Shown here: positions 34,383 through 48,687 of the stretch, in pieces
How the letters are laid out: each line of letters opens with the position of its first letter
Position numbering within the stretch: the stretch's first letter is position 1
Source: an uncultured Lysobacterales bacterium
GTDB lineage: Bacteria > Pseudomonadota > Gammaproteobacteria > Xanthomonadales > SZUA-36
DNA length: 62,675 bases
Direction of reading: 5' to 3'
Assembly: GCA_937927755.1 (NCBI GenBank)
Contig: CALBDB010000059.1
Span: forward strand, 1 to 62,675
The notes under the pieces: generated by a model
Database searches by the model: none
Told to the model about the DNA's origin: nothing
What the model saw: the letters and a program-made list of their open reading frames with translations, nothing else
Translations under genes and position numbers: made by a program

Positions 34383-34540
34383 GGTTTTCGCGTTTCGCCT
34401 GTTAGTAATTCAAGTCGTTATCATATCGGAAACCCCGATGTTCTGGGCTCTTTAGGAAAGCCTGTGCAGCCTCGCTTTTTGAACAAAATTGCAGTCCCTG
34501 TTTCCAGTTTCAGTATTTCAACCGGATCCATGAATAGAAC

Positions 34541-34619
34541 TGTGTTTAATCTATATATTTTTATTCATTGCTTATATTTCTATACTTCTAATATTTTAGT
34601 ATTATAGATCATTTAAAAA
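34541..34619. other. AT-rich segment between arsR-type and gcvR-like genes
   Basis: About 80 bp are strikingly AT-rich compared with the roughly 55% GC surroundings. TATA-like boxes occur on both strands (for example TATAAT-like runs at 34590-34605). It lies just upstream of the gcvR-like promoter region and could hold its promoter or bind a nucleoid protein. Confidence 0.45.
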
Positions 34620-34922
34620 TCAGCCCCATATGCTTGAGTCATCTGCACAGCAATTACTTGCCAGGAACATTATCAGGGATTCCATATTCTCGAACTCAGC
34701 ACTGCAGACCAGGCTACGGCTAACCCGCTCCTGCGATACCAGGCCCGTTTGCACCAATTTGGATATATGATGTGACAGTGTGGACGGCGGTATATCGAGT
34801 CGTTCGTTTATTTCACCTACTGTGTTTCCCTGGCGGCCGGCCTCGACCAGGTCGCGGTAAATGGTCAAACGGGTTTTGTTGCCCAATGCTTCGAGTTGTT
34901 TTGCTGCCTGTTCCAGTTCCAT
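34620..34922 (-). CDS. ArsR-family winged-helix regulator
   Basis: The product is 100 residues from the ATG at 34922. The frame extends to a TTG at 34958, but that TTGACA looks more like a -35 box. The winged helix is plain: LEALGNKTRLTIYRDLVEAG, TVGEINERLDIPPSTLSHHI (recognition helix) and LVQTGLVSQERVSRSLVC. Cysteines at the C-terminus (RSLVCSAEF, ASNCCADD) match the NCC tail of proteobacterial ArsR-like sensors and could bind metal or thiols. No arsenic or metal genes are adjacent, so the target is unknown; the gene may act elsewhere or on the downstream ACT gene. Confidence 0.85.
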   Translation of the reverse strand: MELEQAAKQLEALGNKTRLTIYRDLVEAGRQGNTVGEINERLDIPPSTLSHHISKLVQTGLVSQERVSRSLVCSAEFENMESLIMFLASNCCADDSSIWG

Positions 34923-35112
34923 GAAACCCAACTTACTTTCTGCCACTAAATTTGTCAACTACATTTCTGGTATTTTCGAATTAAAGTGAATGAAGACAAT
35001 AGTAATTAAGAGTCATGAACTATTCTTAACAACCGGGACTTTGGCCGGATTGGCGCTCGTGGGTAGTGCGCCGCATAGGAGAAACCCCGGAGATTTTAGC
35101 GCAGTCCGCGCA

Positions 35113-36303
35113 TCAGAGCTCCCGCAAAGCCTGCGCAACGGGTTGCCGGGCGGCCCTAATTGCCGGGAACAGCCCACCGACCAGGCCAATGATCATGGCA
35201 AATACGATCCCCTGGATCAGCAAGCTGGCATTCACGTCAAAGGAGAACGTAATCGCACTGAAACTGGACCAATTAAGGGTCGCTGCCCGAAACCCGTCAA
35301 AAGCCAGCCAGGCCAGACCAGCGCCAAGCAGCCCGCCTGCCAGGGCAAGCAGCAATGACTCGCTGAGCACCGAAATCACAACCGGGCCAGAGCGAAAACC
35401 CAGCGCCCGTAAGGTTGCAATTTCGCGATTACGGGCGGAAACCGCTGTATACATGGTATTCAGTGCGCCAAAAACCGCACCCAGGCCCATGATGACTGCA
35501 ATAATGGTGCCCAGACCGGTAATCATGTTGTAAACCGTAGTTGATTGCGCTGCGTAATAGTCCACCTCCCGCATGGGCTTCACATTTAATCGCGGGTCGC
35601 TGGTCAATGAGTCCCTGAACTCTTCGAAGGCATCATATGAACTCAGTTTTGCATACACGGACTGGAAGGAGTTCCCACGTCGATATGCCGACTGTAACAC
35701 CGCCGCATCCACCCAGATCTCGGATTCAGCGAGCCCCCCGCCTGCTTCAAATACACCGACCACCGGCCACTGTTCCTGGCTGACCTCGATGGTTGAGCCG
35801 ATTTCAAGCCCTGCAAACTGTTGCCGGGCCCCCGTCCCGACGATTAATTCATTGAGACCCCACTCAAACATGCGGCCTTCTACCATTTGAAAATTTTCGC
35901 GCACCGATATGGCCTGTGATTGAACACCGCGCATTGGGACGTTGGCATCCGTGCCGGTCGAGCGCATGGGTAAATTGATGATAACGAACAACTCCGGCGA
36001 AGCCACTGCCCCGTTGTCATTGCGGGCAACACCGGGAGCTTCGGCGATGATGCGGACGTCCTCGCCCCCCAGGCCGCTCATCATTTCCGAATCTGAGCCG
36101 CTTCGAAGAACGATCGCATTTACGTCTCCGACGGAGCTTTCCATCGTCCTGAGCACACCCTGGGCGATGGATAGTACGCCAACCATGACAGCGACCACAC
36201 CGGTAATACCAACCATGGCTGCAAGCGATGAGCCTTTGCGTTGCGGCAAGGAACGCATGCTGAAACTGGTGACGGCAAAGATTTGAGACAGCCAGTTAAA
36301 CAT
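35113..36303 (-). CDS. FtsX/MacB-type ABC transporter permease 2
   Basis: The product is 396 residues with the MacB_PCD/FtsX layout. One N-terminal helix (about 28-48) precedes a large periplasmic domain (about 50-260). Three C-terminal helices follow (ITGLGTIIAVIMGLGAVFGAL; VISVLSESLLLALAGGLLGAGL; LLIQGIVFAMIIGLVGGLFPAI). It ends in the conserved AIRAARQPVAQALREL. It starts 3 bp after permease 1 stops, so it is the last gene of a four-gene export operon. It probably pairs with permease 1 as a heterodimer. Confidence 0.88.
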   Translation of the reverse strand: MFNWLSQIFAVTSFSMRSLPQRKGSSLAAMVGITGVVAVMVGVLSIAQGVLRTMESSVGDVNAIVLRSGSDSEMMSGLGGEDVRIIAEAPGVARNDNGAVASPELFVIINLPMRSTGTDANVPMRGVQSQAISVRENFQMVEGRMFEWGLNELIVGTGARQQFAGLEIGSTIEVSQEQWPVVGVFEAGGGLAESEIWVDAAVLQSAYRRGNSFQSVYAKLSSYDAFEEFRDSLTSDPRLNVKPMREVDYYAAQSTTVYNMITGLGTIIAVIMGLGAVFGALNTMYTAVSARNREIATLRALGFRSGPVVISVLSESLLLALAGGLLGAGLAWLAFDGFRAATLNWSSFSAITFSFDVNASLLIQGIVFAMIIGLVGGLFPAIRAARQPVAQALREL

Positions 36304-36306
36304 CCC

Positions 36307-37458
36307 TTATCTCCTCAGTGCGTCAGCAATTTGCAGTCTCTGTGCCTGCATGGCCGGAATGATACCGGCGACAAAAGCCATCGCCACTATTAACGCCAGC
36401 CCGACAAACATGTCCCCGGCGGGAAAGTAGAATACAGGGAAGGAGCCAGATGTCGGGTCACCCATGGATACCAGGCCCCAGGCCAGTCCGAGGCCAAGCA
36501 GGCCGCCAACCAGGGTGATCGCCAGGGATTCACCCAGCACCAGCCCAAGCACGCCCCGGTCAGTAAAGCCGATGGCCTTTAACACCGCCAGTTCATTAGT
36601 ACGCTCACGCACCGTGTAAGCCATGGTATTACCGGCAACCAGCAAAATAATAAAAAACACCGCCGACATGATCGACATGATAATGAAGCCGATATTTCCT
36701 ATCTGGTTTGCGAAGCCCTGGATAAATGCTCCCTCCGGTTCAGTCTTGGTTTCAGTTGCTGAATTGGCAAATTCAACATCGATTGCTGCAGCCACTTCGG
36801 CCGCCCTGTCCGGGTCCGCTACACGCACTGTATACCACCCGACCAGGCCTTCACCCATGGCCCGCGTTTCATCAAAAAAATCGTAGCGGAAAAAAAACTG
36901 GCTGGTGTCGGTGCCCTTTTCCGCGCCATCGTAGATGGCCACCAGGTCAAACTCCCAGGTTCTGCCGCCATCTTTCTTGGTCCAGATAGTGGCATTGATG
37001 GGTATACGGTCACCCAATTTCCAACCGAAGCGATCCACCAGGCCACGGCCCACGAGGGCGCCGGCACGGTTTTCCAGCCAGGCGGCTTTATGTTCATCAC
37101 TGATGACGTACTCCGGGTACATATCGAATAGCTCTTCCGGCATGATCGGCATCTGTGCGAAGAAATTCCTGGGCTCCTGGTAAATTCCACCAAACCAGGT
37201 GGAGTGGACGGCATTATCGACGCCATCAATCCTCTCCATTTTTTCTTCGTAGCTTTGCGGCAGCAACTGAATGAGAGAAACCTTGTGCCGCACAATCAAA
37301 CGGTCCGCCCCGGCAACCTCAACACCGGCATCAAAGGCCTGGCGGATTGCCGTCAGGTATCCAAACAGGATAAACGCGACCATGATCGACAATATCGTCA
37401 GGCCGGTACGCAATTTTTTGCGCTTTAGACTGCTGAAAATGAGATATAGATATTTCAC
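36307..37458 (-). CDS. FtsX/MacB-type ABC transporter permease 1
   Basis: The product is 383 residues and paralogous in layout to the next gene. The N-terminal helix is LTILSIMVAFILFGYLTAI. The periplasmic domain covers about 50-250. C-terminal helices are IGFIIMSIMSAVFFIILLVAG, VLGLVLGESLAITLVGGLLGLG and MFVGLALIVAMAFVAGIIPAM. It ends AMQAQRLQIADALRR. The start is 16 bp after the ATPase gene. Unequal partner permeases suggest a fixed heterodimer rather than the MacB homodimer. Confidence 0.88.
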   Translation of the reverse strand: MKYLYLIFSSLKRKKLRTGLTILSIMVAFILFGYLTAIRQAFDAGVEVAGADRLIVRHKVSLIQLLPQSYEEKMERIDGVDNAVHSTWFGGIYQEPRNFFAQMPIMPEELFDMYPEYVISDEHKAAWLENRAGALVGRGLVDRFGWKLGDRIPINATIWTKKDGGRTWEFDLVAIYDGAEKGTDTSQFFFRYDFFDETRAMGEGLVGWYTVRVADPDRAAEVAAAIDVEFANSATETKTEPEGAFIQGFANQIGNIGFIIMSIMSAVFFIILLVAGNTMAYTVRERTNELAVLKAIGFTDRGVLGLVLGESLAITLVGGLLGLGLAWGLVSMGDPTSGSFPVFYFPAGDMFVGLALIVAMAFVAGIIPAMQAQRLQIADALRR

Positions 37459-37474
37459 TATTCTGTTCCAGGGA

Positions 37475-38179
37475 TCAGTCGACCGGTGAGGTACTGAGCT
37501 GACCCTTGTTCAGGTACAGTGTTCTTGTGGCACGCGCCGCCGCGTGAATATCATGGGTCACCATGATGATGGTTTTTCCCTGCTCCTTATTCAACGCTTG
37601 TAACAGGTCCAGGATTTCATCGCCGGCCTTGCGGTCCAGGTCACCTGTCGGCTCATCACAAAGCAATAAGGTCGGATCGGTCACAATCGCCCTGGCAATA
37701 CCGGTGCGCTGTTGTTCGCCGCCGGATAATTGCCGCGGATAGTGGCCTGCGCGATGCGACAAACCAACGATATCCAATGCTATGGCCGCACGTTTTTTTC
37801 GTTCTGATGCAGATAGCCTGGTGAGAAGCAGCGGCAATTCGACATTTTTTTGCGCGGAAAGAACGGGCATCAGGTTATAGAACTGAAACACCAGGCCTAC
37901 GTGCCTTGCGCGCCATGCAGCCAGTCTTCGTTCGGAAAGCTTGTCAATACGCTTTCCACCCACTTCCACCGTACCTTCGCTGGGCCGGTCCAGTCCGCCA
38001 ACCAAATTCAATAGCGTTGATTTTCCGGAACCCGACGGCCCCATAAGCGCCAGGAACTCTCCGTTGGGAATTTCCAGGTCCAGGCCGCCAAGCACATGAA
38101 TCTCTTCCGAGCCACGTTTGAATACCTTGTCGACGCCGCTTACCCTGACAAGGCTGTTATCCGTATTGAGTTCCGTCAT
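37475..38179 (-). CDS. MacB/LolD-type ABC transporter ATP-binding protein
   Basis: The product is 234 residues. All ABC motifs are in place: Walker A LMGPSGSGKSTLLNLVGG (about 46-62), Q-loop VGLVFQFYNLMPVL, signature QLSGGEQQRTGIARAI (about 142-157), Walker B LLLCDEPTGDLDRKAG, and switch His in IIMVTHDIHAAAR. The FQFYNLMP Q-loop is typical of the MacB/LolD/FtsE group. It overlaps the adaptor gene by 4 bp (ATGA), which indicates translational coupling. Confidence 0.92.
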   Translation of the reverse strand: MTELNTDNSLVRVSGVDKVFKRGSEEIHVLGGLDLEIPNGEFLALMGPSGSGKSTLLNLVGGLDRPSEGTVEVGGKRIDKLSERRLAAWRARHVGLVFQFYNLMPVLSAQKNVELPLLLTRLSASERKKRAAIALDIVGLSHRAGHYPRQLSGGEQQRTGIARAIVTDPTLLLCDEPTGDLDRKAGDEILDLLQALNKEQGKTIIMVTHDIHAAARATRTLYLNKGQLSTSPVD

Positions 38180-39384
38180 CCGTTTATTTCCTTCACCCGC
38201 ACACCGGCATGGAGGTCAGTCGGCGCATTCAATATCACTTTATCACCCCCTGCAATACCGGCAGTAACAAGAATCTCTTTACCGCGTTCACCCGCCGTGG
38301 CAACGGCCATTCGTTCAGCCACGCCATCGACAACACGCCAGATATACTGCTTGCCATTATCCTCCTGGATTGCGGATTGCGGCACCAATACACCGGCGCG
38401 TCCGGGAGATGCATTGACCCCATTCTGAAACGCGACCTTAACACCCATATCCGGCAAGATCCGCTCATCCAGTTCATCAAAACCTACCCGCACCTCCACC
38501 GTGGCCCTTTGCCTGTCTGCCGTGGGAATAATTGCTATGACATGGCATGGAATCTGCCAATCCGGATAGGCATCCAGTGTGGCAACCGTTTTCTGGCCGG
38601 CCTTGACCCGGTTGATATAAGACTCGTTTACATCAATTTCGATTTCCAGTGAGTCCATGTCGACGATGGTGCCGATACCGGTACGGGTGAAACCACCACC
38701 GGCAGAAACGGGAGAGATCATTTCCCCGGGCTGAGCATTCTTGGCTACTACGATGCCGGAGAACGGGGCACGGATTATCGTGTCTTCCAATTGCTGCTGA
38801 TAAACACCAAGCTGCTTCTCGGCCACCTGCACATCAGCTTTCTTACGTCCTAGCTGGGCTTCCAAAAATCCGGAACCTGCCCGCGCACTATCCATCTCTG
38901 CTTCCGATGATAAACCGCGCTCAAGCAGGTTTTGTGTGCGTTTTAAGTTGGCGCGCGCCTCGACCAGCAACGCTTCGGTTTCTTTGAGCGAGTTCTGGGC
39001 AGAAATCAGTTGTGCCTCGGCCAGGTCATAACTGGTGATAACATTTGAATCATCGAGCCGGGCGAGGACCTGGCCCTCCTCTACCGACATGCCCTCTTCA
39101 ATCAGCACTTCCACAACTTTGCCGGTAAACTTGGACGATACGGTTGCCTGGCGCCGCGCGGTAACGTAACCGGATGCATTCAGCACAGTGCTGGCTGCCT
39201 GGTTGGAGATCTCACGGGCAACCGCTGTACGCACTTCGATCGCCGCATCCGGCTTCAGGAAAAACCAGTAAGCGGCAATCGCCACCACGATCACTACCAG
39301 GATTAAAACGGGCCAGCGTGAAGGGCCGCTGTCGGTTTCGGGTTCACGCTCGATTTTTAATTGATCAAGCTTGCTTGCTTCCAT
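38176..39384 (-). CDS. MacA-like periplasmic adaptor protein
   Basis: The product is 402 residues. An N-terminal membrane anchor (about 24-44, VLILVVIVVAIAAYWFFL) leads into the membrane-fusion layout. That is a lipoyl half-motif (ATVSSKFTGKVVEVLIEEGMS), a helical hairpin (about 120-205, SLKETEALLVEARANLKRTQ), the second lipoyl half (IIRAPFSGIVVAKNAQPGEMI) and beta domains to the end. In MacAB-type exporters the adaptor links the ABC pump to a TolC-like channel; no channel gene is in the operon. It is the first gene of the operon adaptor-ATPase-permease-permease. A TATAAT on the minus strand at 39424-39429 may be its -10 box. Confidence 0.88.
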   Translation of the reverse strand: MEASKLDQLKIEREPETDSGPSRWPVLILVVIVVAIAAYWFFLKPDAAIEVRTAVAREISNQAASTVLNASGYVTARRQATVSSKFTGKVVEVLIEEGMSVEEGQVLARLDDSNVITSYDLAEAQLISAQNSLKETEALLVEARANLKRTQNLLERGLSSEAEMDSARAGSGFLEAQLGRKKADVQVAEKQLGVYQQQLEDTIIRAPFSGIVVAKNAQPGEMISPVSAGGGFTRTGIGTIVDMDSLEIEIDVNESYINRVKAGQKTVATLDAYPDWQIPCHVIAIIPTADRQRATVEVRVGFDELDERILPDMGVKVAFQNGVNASPGRAGVLVPQSAIQEDNGKQYIWRVVDGVAERMAVATAGERGKEILVTAGIAGGDKVILNAPTDLHAGVRVKEING

Positions 39385-39423
39385 GGGCCCCCATCCGGAA
39401 ATATGCTCAAAACATAATCCATT

Positions 39424-39429
39424 ATTATA
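39424..39429 (-). promoter_or_regulatory. Possible -10 box for the ABC export operon
   Basis: The minus strand reads TATAAT here, 40 bp before the adaptor start. No convincing -35 box stands 16-18 bp upstream, so an activator might be required, or the match is chance. Confidence 0.3.
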
Positions 39430-39499
39430 CTGCCCAACACGCCAGACATCCCTATTAACTCAATACCTGATCCCGGGGCTAACAAGGCGCCCGGTCACA

Positions 39500-45405
<5,906 letters not shown>

Positions 45406-45682
45406 ATTTCAGTTCAATCGCCTGTTCAGGCTTATCTGGCTCCTTGCATTCCAGCCCCGTGTAAATCCCCGCCGCAGTTTTTCAGACGGGAACATCCTAT
45501 CCTACACGGTGACAATATTTTGAAAAGCCCTGATTTGACGCAAAACGCCCTGTTCACCACTCGCCCTGACGCAGAAAGATGTACCCGGCCAATGGATTGT
45601 CCTATAAACAGGATGAAATCATTCAACATTTGAAAAAGCGGTGGACGCACTATCAAGCTGTCCCCGGTGGAGTGTCACTATT

Positions 45683-46231
45683 ATGAATTGGCCAATTAAA
45701 ATAGCTCTGATCAGCATTACCAGCCTTGCTTACGCGACCACCGGCCTGGCACAGGACCCAGCTGCCGAACCACCGGCGCCGCCCGAACCCATTTGTAAGA
45801 CAGAACAACATTTTGGTGATTTTGATTTCTGGGTGGGAGAGTGGAATGTCTACAGCAATGATGAAAAGCGCGACTTCCAGGGCACCAACTCGATCACCAA
45901 GCATCACGGAAACTGCCTGATCATGGAAAACTGGACCAGCGTCCAGGGTGGTACCGGCAGGAGCATGAATTACTACGACCCGGTTGAAAACCAATGGCGC
46001 CAGCTGTGGGTGGCCGGCGGTTATTCAATTGACTATACGGGTGGCCTGGACGAATCCGGCTCGATGGTTCTGAATGGCAAAATCAACTACTACAAAACCG
46101 GTAAAAGCCATGCCTTCAGGGGCAGGTGGACACCCAATGAGGATGGCAGTGTGCGCCAGTTCTTTGAGCAAAAGAGCCTGGAAACCAGTGAATGGGCAGT
46201 TTGGTTTGACGGGCTTTACGTAAGGAGATAA
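45683..46231 (+). CDS. Secreted DUF1579-like beta-barrel protein
   Basis: The product is 182 residues from the ATG at 45683, with GGTGGAG about 11 bp upstream; the open frame extends back to 45641. A signal peptide ends near TGLAQD. The mature part begins with a Pro-rich spacer, then the family pattern FGDFDFWVGEWNVYS, GNCLIMENWTSVQGGTG, MNYYDPVENQWRQLWV and GRWTPNEDGSVRQFFEQ. This pattern is common in secreted lipocalin-like proteins of DUF1579 type; function is unknown. Its 3' end overlaps the convergent YgjP gene by 16 bp. Confidence 0.78.
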   Translation: MNWPIKIALISITSLAYATTGLAQDPAAEPPAPPEPICKTEQHFGDFDFWVGEWNVYSNDEKRDFQGTNSITKHHGNCLIMENWTSVQGGTGRSMNYYDPVENQWRQLWVAGGYSIDYTGGLDESGSMVLNGKINYYKTGKSHAFRGRWTPNEDGSVRQFFEQKSLETSEWAVWFDGLYVRR

Positions 46232-46953
46232 ACAAACCCCTCCGAACGCAGCCGGGCGCGGTGCTGTCTCCAGTCCGGATTCAGTTTTTCCAGCAGTGTA
46301 TAAAATGCCCTGCCATGATTCATCTCCTCAAGATGGCAAAGCTCATGCGCGATCACTGAATCAATAATTTCCAGCGGCGCCTTGATCAGGTGTGTGTTCA
46401 GCTTGATAGCACCCTTTGACGAACAGTTACCCCAGGTGCGTTTCATCCTCCTCAGCTTCAGCGGGACAGCTTTGCCGTTTACCCAGGGGGCGCGGCGGGA
46501 AAGAACGGCCAACCGGTCACTAAAAACCGGACCCGCCATGTTCAGATACCAGTTTTGCAGACTGGTCTGAATGTTTTCCGGATTCGGTTTTGGCGTATCG
46601 ATTCGTATTCGATCATCAACAAACGCAACTTGTGTTCCCCTCCCCGCCACGTGATGAATTGCCAACGGATATCTTTCACCCAGGTAGAAATGAGGCTCCC
46701 CTTGCGCGTATTGCAATGGGGTTACCTGTTTTTCCCGTGCTCTGGCAAGGAACCGTTCAACACGGGGTATATTTTGAGCCAGCGTCTCCCGAATATATTT
46801 CCTTGGCCAGTGAGCAGGTGCAACGACCACCAAACCGCCCTGCTGGTCCAGTTCCATGTGCAGGCGCCTGGTAACACGCGGACGGCGGATAATGGTGTAT
46901 TCCAATGCTTCGGGCGGTGATTTTGCTCGCAATTTTGAAGTTATTCGATGCAT
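46216..46953 (-). CDS. YgjP-like metallopeptidase (M48-type, DUF45)
   Basis: The product is 245 residues, the family's usual size. The zinc site is VIAHELCHLEEMNHGRAFY: His203, Glu204, His207, and a further His at 213 as in SprT/YgjP proteins. Upstream RRMKRTWGNCSSKGAIKLN is the family's second hallmark. There is no signal peptide, so the protein is cytosolic. Members are often near restriction systems or housekeeping genes, and their substrates are unknown. It overlaps the DUF1579-like gene tail to tail. Confidence 0.9.
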   Translation of the reverse strand: MHRITSKLRAKSPPEALEYTIIRRPRVTRRLHMELDQQGGLVVVAPAHWPRKYIRETLAQNIPRVERFLARAREKQVTPLQYAQGEPHFYLGERYPLAIHHVAGRGTQVAFVDDRIRIDTPKPNPENIQTSLQNWYLNMAGPVFSDRLAVLSRRAPWVNGKAVPLKLRRMKRTWGNCSSKGAIKLNTHLIKAPLEIIDSVIAHELCHLEEMNHGRAFYTLLEKLNPDWRQHRARLRSEGFVYLLT

Positions 46954-47029
46954 CGGGGAATCATTCTATCCGCTTCGAAAAATTAATTTGATGATTTTTC
47001 GCATCTGGATTAAACATTTTGCTGAATTG

Positions 47030-47124
47030 GTTGTCACACAATGTGAGTTAAGGACTATTGCAAGATTGTTTGAAACTAACCACTCCTCCTACTAGCCGGG
47101 CCCGTAACGGGCCCGGCTTTTTTT
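47030..47124 (+). ncRNA. Candidate small RNA with anti-SD motif and intrinsic terminator
   Basis: A terminator stands here with no plus-strand gene to end: the nearest upstream one stops at 46231 and a minus-strand gene lies between. The transcript would therefore start within 46954-47090. It would carry ACTCCTCCTACT, complementary to ribosome-binding sites, just 5' of the terminator stem. The 5' end is a guess; TTGTCA at about 47031 is only a weak -35 box. Confidence 0.4.
47094..47124 (+). terminator. Perfect 11-bp rho-independent terminator
   Basis: AGCCGGGCCCG (47094-47104) pairs perfectly with CGGGCCCGGCT (47108-47118) around TAA, and a run of seven T follows. It works on the plus strand only; the minus strand has no T-run. 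Confidence 0.9.
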
Positions 47125-47259
47125 GTGAGCTTAAATTTCAATTTCATCATGACGTTGATTGGATCAGCATCCTCTACGATTCCGACCTCACGCTTTCCAT
47201 GGTTGGAAATGCTAAAGTTACCCATTGAACTCTTACCTCTCAATAGCATTGGAAAAACA

Positions 47260-48606
47260 ATGATCAGGAAACTAGTTTTTGTTACTTCAGCCCTATTGGC
47301 CACCAGCCTCCCCGCCCAGGTCCCACCTGCGGAAGACATGCGCCTGTATGACATCGCCAGTGCAACTTCCGCCCGGCGAATCGAGAAGGATGTGACCAAA
47401 CTGGTAAGCTTTGACACACGCCACAGCCTTTCCGATACGCAATCGGATACCACCGGTATCGGCGCGGCTCGCAGATGGATAGAGACAGAATTCAAAGCCA
47501 TTTCAAAGGAATGCGGGGGCTGCCTGGAAGTAATAACAATCTCGGACACGGTAACCGGCGCACGTATACCGGACCCGCACGAAATCGTCAGTGTCATTGC
47601 CATTCAGCGCGGCCAACATGATCCCGATCGCATGGTATTGATGAGCGGGGATATTGATTCGCGTGTTACGGACCCGATGAATTCCAAAAGTACATCGCCC
47701 GGCGCCAATGACAATGCCTCCGGTATGGCCGGGGTTATCGAGGCAGCCCGAGTATTAAGCCGCTACAAGTTTTCCGCGAGTATCGTCTACGCCGGTTTAG
47801 CCGGTGAAGAGCAGGGTCTCTTCGGTGGCAAGATCGTGGCTGCACATGCGACAGAGAATGGCTGGAATATCGATGCCGTGCTGAACAACGACATGATCGG
47901 TAACATCGCCGGCATCAACGGTATCATCGACAATCACAGCGCCCGGGTTTTCTCCGAGGGCGTTCGCTGGGTCGAAACAGAGGAAGAAGCCCGCAAACGG
48001 TACTTTACCGGTGGTGAAGTGGACTCTGCGTCGCGCAACCTGGCGCGTTATGTCAAACGGGTCGGCGAGCAGTATGTAAGCAATATGGACCTGGTAATGG
48101 TTTACCGCCTGGACCGCTTTGGCCGCGGCGGCCATCACCGGCCATTCAATGAGGCGGGCTTTCCGGCTGTCAGGATCATGGAGACCAACGAGCACTACGA
48201 CCGCCAGCACCAGGATTTACGCCTTGAGGATGGCCGGCATTTTGGTGATACCATCGAATTTGTAGATTTTGAGTTTGCTTCCAAACTGACCGCAGTGAAC
48301 GCGGTTTCACTCGCAGCTCTCGCCTGGGCGCCGGCGCCGCCGGCAGATGTCAGCATTGAGGGCATAGTGCGGGCAAGCACAACACTGAAGTGGGCCATGG
48401 GTGAAGACCAGAACCTGGCCGGTTACCGCGTTTACTGGCGTCTTACCACCGAGCCAGGGTGGAGCCACAGCAGATGGGTTGGGAAGGTTGATCAGTACAC
48501 GCTCGAAAATGTCGTGATTGATAACTATTTTTTCGGAGTTGCCAGCGTTGCAAAAGATGGCAACGAGAGCCCCGTGGTCTTCCCAGGACCTGCCGGCGCC
48601 TTCTGA
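47260..48606 (+). CDS. Exported M28-family metallopeptidase with C-terminal fibronectin III-like domain
   Basis: The product is 448 residues from the ATG at 47260, where a signal peptide begins (MIRKLVFVTSALLATSLPAQ). The M28 core has the bridging Asp in SPGANDNASGMAGVIE, the acid pair in AGLAGEEQGLFGG, Asp in LNNDMIGN and His in METNEHYDRQH. The first ligand position reads LMSGDIDSRV where most M28 enzymes have GHxDS, so His is replaced by Asp. From about residue 365 an Fn3-like domain follows (TLKWAMGEDQNLAGYRVYW, FFGVASVAKDGNESP). It probably acts as a secreted aminopeptidase if the altered metal site is active. Confidence 0.83.
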   Translation: MIRKLVFVTSALLATSLPAQVPPAEDMRLYDIASATSARRIEKDVTKLVSFDTRHSLSDTQSDTTGIGAARRWIETEFKAISKECGGCLEVITISDTVTGARIPDPHEIVSVIAIQRGQHDPDRMVLMSGDIDSRVTDPMNSKSTSPGANDNASGMAGVIEAARVLSRYKFSASIVYAGLAGEEQGLFGGKIVAAHATENGWNIDAVLNNDMIGNIAGINGIIDNHSARVFSEGVRWVETEEEARKRYFTGGEVDSASRNLARYVKRVGEQYVSNMDLVMVYRLDRFGRGGHHRPFNEAGFPAVRIMETNEHYDRQHQDLRLEDGRHFGDTIEFVDFEFASKLTAVNAVSLAALAWAPAPPADVSIEGIVRASTTLKWAMGEDQNLAGYRVYWRLTTEPGWSHSRWVGKVDQYTLENVVIDNYFFGVASVAKDGNESPVVFPGPAGAF

Positions 48607-48687
48607 AAAAGACCGATTTATAAGCAGTTTTGTGCCTGTAATAGCTTTTTCGCGCACGTTGGAGTATGCTTAATTTAGCCGGTGATA

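Larger units (their letters stand above)
46954..47259. other. 306-bp gap holding a terminator and a short RNA candidate
   Basis: No protein gene is seen. The interval contains TCACA-CAA-TGTGA (about 47034-47046), an anti-Shine-Dalgarno-like CTCCTCCT just before 47091, and the strong terminator at 47094-47124. The frame of the M28 gene is open back to 47125, but its first 45 codons lack a signal peptide. Confidence 0.55.

Noticed and set aside
47034-47046. TCACA-CAA-TGTGA as a CRP site
   Set aside because: CRP needs TGTGA-N6-TCACA; the halves here are inverted in order and 3 bp apart.
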